Source: Carex sylvatica
Lineage: Eukaryota > Streptophyta > Magnoliopsida > Poales > Cyperaceae
Assembly: GCA_964058845.1 (NCBI GenBank)
Contig: CAXKVR010000397.1
Coordinates: forward strand, 1 to 28,786
DNA length: 28,786 nucleotides
Reading direction: 5' to 3'
The translations under genes and the position numbers were made by a program. The first letter of the stretch is position 1. Each line of letters opens with the position of its first letter. This document shows positions 26,560 through 28,786 of the stretch, one piece after another. The notes beneath the pieces are model-generated. The model was given only the letters and a program-made list of their open reading frames with translations, made no database searches and was not told the origin of the DNA.

Positions 26560-28786
26560 ACCAAGTTGCATATGCTCCAGCCCTTTTGTTCTTTCTTGAT
26601 ACAACATATAGGGGATAACATTTCCGAAAGATTAGACCGTGTTTTGGTTAACATTGATTGGGCTCTAAAATTCCCGAAGGCGACTGTTTTTCATTTGCCT
26701 AGATTTTCTAGTGATCATCTACCGATTCTCCTAAGAACCGACCCATCTGTCAAGGCTAAACATAACATCTATCGGTGGGAAAATTGGTGGATGCTTGATG
26801 AAACTTTTAAAGCTGTGTGTGTAAACGCTGGAGACAATGGGCATGAGACTTGGGATGAATTAACAAATGAGCTAAGGGTGGATATCAAGAAATGGCTAAG
26901 GCAAAAGAAGACACTGCCAAAAGTGCTGGTAGAAATTGAGGATGAGTTAAAGGAGTTGCTAGAGTCGAGTGGGGGACATTTGGAGATTGACCATGAAAAC
27001 GAACTACAAGAGAGGCATCAGAAGTGCCTATTGATGCTACAACATTTTTGGCAGCAGAGATCTCGTATTGAATGGGTTGTAAATGGCGACTGCAACACGA
27101 GGTACTTACATGCCTCAACGGTTACAAGGTACATGCGAAACTTTATATGTGCACTACAGGATGAAACGGGGAACTGGGTAATGGATTTGAAGGAAATCAG
27201 GCAACTGTTTGTGACCCATTTCAAGTCTATTTATGTGAAGAAGGCCTCAGCCTAGGTAGGGAATTTTTTCGAGCCAGACTGCCTCCAAGGCCTTGCTAAA
27301 ATCTCAGAAGATATGGCAGACTACCTATAATCAATCCCTACCCACACTGAGATTCATGGGGCCTTGATGTCCCTCGGGCCTGATAAGGCAAGATAGGCTT
27401 AATGTCAGGGCCATACAAACAAACTGGGCCCTCTTTGGTCCGACGTTTCTAAAGGAAGTAAGAGTTTTTTTTCCAGACAGCTGTTATGAGGCCTAACATA
27501 GCAATGACCAAGCTAGTCCTAATACCAAAAATTGATGAGCCCACTAAGGTTGAGCACTACATGTCAATCTCCATCTGTAATGTAATCTATAAAACGATTT
27601 CTAAAATCATAGCACAAAGGATGAAACCTTACATGGGATCGTGTGTGGCAAAAGCACAGGCAGCATTTGTACCGGGTCACAATATATCCGACAATGTTAT
27701 CCTCCTGAGAGGTGTTGCACTCTTTTGGTTTGAAATACTACAAAAATCAAGAGTTTTGCCTTAAGGTCGATTTATCCAAAGCATTTGATTAGATGGATTG
27801 GGATTATTTACGAACAATGCTTCCGCTTTATGGAGTGCCGCAAAAAAATGGTGGCTTGGATCATGAGTTGTGTCAGATCGACAAGATTCTCCATAGTTCT
27901 CAATGGGTCAGCAGATGGTTTCTTTGTGCCACAATACGGGCTTCGACAAGGATGTGCACTCTCTCCGTATCTATTTATAATAGGTATGGATCTCCTCTCT
28001 TGCACTCTTTCGAATATGGCCAGGTTGGTAACCTACGAGGTGTCAGAATCGCCCCGAGAGCAGAGCCATTTACAAACTCAGTCTATGCCGATAATCTTTT
28101 ACTGTTTGGGTATGCAACAAACGAAGAGGCTCAAACAATTATGGCTATCCTGCATGCTTTTAAGATGGTGTCGGGTCAGAAAATTGGCCCTGAAAAGAGT
28201 ACAATTTGGTTCAGCCGAACTACGGAAGGGGAAGACAGGAGGAGATAGCACAAACTATAGGAGTCTCCTTGGAGGCTGAAGCTGGCAAATACCTGGGAGC
28301 CAATCTCAACAGCAAAGGGTTCTTTTGACTTCCTCATAGAGAAATTCTCCTCTAAACTGAATATGTGGAAGAGTCGTGTACTGTCTCAAACTAGAAGGCT
28401 GGTGGTTATCCAATCTGTCTTGCAATCACTCCCTATCTACTATATGGCAACATGTCAGATCCCAGCTAAGGTACTCAATCAACTAAATAATCTAATTATG
28501 AGGTTTTATTGGAGTGCCTTGGATAAAACAAGATACATGGCATACACATCCTGGGAGAAAATCATGATGCCAAAGCAGTTGGGGGGGTTGGCAATCAGAG
28601 ATCTGGCAAAAGTCAACAGTGCTCTGGTTCTCAAATCATTATGGCACCTTGCTAAAGGGGAAGATTTGCAATGGGTAAAGTTGGTGAAGGCCAAATATTT
28701 ACCAAACAGTAAATTATGGCATTCAAAAAGAACTTACTTATGCACCAATTTTTGGAGAGTCTTGATGAATCTGAGATAATACCTTG
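26560..28786 (+). pseudogene. L1-type LINE ORF2 (endonuclease end and reverse transcriptase), 5'-truncated, frameshifted, runs off the right edge
   Basis: Plus-strand reading order: the end of the apurinic-type endonuclease (ISERLDRVLVNIDWALKFP, FSSDHLPILLRTD), the linker (SRIEWVVNGDCNTRYLHAST, ICALQDETGNWV), then reverse transcriptase (NIAMTKLVLIPKIDEPTKVE, AQAAFVPGHNISDNVILL). Motif A VDLSKAFD (27766-27789) is followed directly by TAG. Motif B is GLRQGCALSPYLF (27938-27976). Motif C is YADN (28084-28095), where the family has YADD or FADD, so a catalytic Asp is lost. The thumb/connection region follows (LSQTRRLVVIQSVLQSLPIY, PKQLGGLAIRDLAKVNSALV). At least three frame changes separate these motifs, and stops occur at 27253-27255 and elsewhere. 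The element is dead, 5' truncated within the endonuclease (start approximate), and continues beyond the window. It is divergent from the methyltransferase gene. Confidence 0.9.

Noticed and set aside
26464..26560. N-terminal part of the open frame leading into the LINE
   Set aside because: The first ~30 codons show no LINE similarity and overlap the promoter region. The LINE match begins only around 26560-26620.
1..28786. tRNA, rRNA, snRNA or organelle-derived sequence
   Set aside because: I looked for cloverleaf-like A/B boxes and conserved rRNA phrases on both strands by eye and saw none convincing. tRNAscan-SE and Rfam would settle it.

Overview
This is nuclear DNA from a flowering plant. 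It has no bacterial gene layout. It holds one multi-exon gene with GT-AG introns, set among decayed plant transposable elements: PIF/Harbinger, Ty3/gypsy of Athila type, Ty1/copia, an L1-type LINE, hAT-type MITEs and long foldback elements. The sequence is AT-rich and mostly non-coding. I cannot name the species.

Layout. 1-6710: a PIF/Harbinger-type DNA transposon on the minus strand. Its three-exon DDE transposase (3408-1542) and its Myb/SANT-like partner (854 to beyond the left edge) each carry in-frame stops. A long non-coding flank runs to a probable terminal inverted repeat near 6710. 6711-12137: remains of at least two Athila-type Ty3/gypsy elements. One is the end of a plus-strand ORF followed by a polypurine tract. 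The other is a minus-strand ORF1-like gene, a block of GTGCGG/CCGCAC dyads, and a gag-protease fragment with no reverse transcriptase or integrase. 12138-15465: a tandem satellite of about 41 units of 81 bp, organised into higher-order repeats of about 1.2 kb (15 units). 15466-17424: a decayed plus-strand Ty1/copia gag-protease-integrase fragment without reverse transcriptase. The satellite therefore lies exactly between two unrelated, divergently oriented gag genes, both cut off at the array edge.

17425-21040 has no genes but is rich in small elements: two long foldback repeats sharing a terminal motif (18029-18734), a 791-bp non-autonomous hAT element with an 8-bp target duplication (19098-19888), a possible TIR element (19978-20248) and a 373-bp hAT-type MITE with an 8-bp target duplication (20658-21030).

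21265-26204 (minus) is the only gene that looks intact. It has 13 exons and a predicted product of about 552 residues, with an N-terminal METTL2/6/8-type (tRNA 3-methylcytidine) methyltransferase domain and a C-terminal Methyltransf_16-type methyltransferase domain, as in the Arabidopsis At2g26200 type. It has two splice-level oddities: an extra base at the exon 3 acceptor and a probable GC-AG intron. Its introns hold a foldback MITE, a 404-bp tandem duplication and a possible retroposed poly(A) end. About 260 bp upstream of its start codon is a palindromic pair of TGGGCT (site II) elements. Immediately beyond, in divergent orientation, is a 5'-truncated, frameshifted LINE (about 26560 to the right edge).

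Apart from the methyltransferase gene, no set of genes here appears to work together. The most notable structure is the 81-bp satellite with higher-order organisation.
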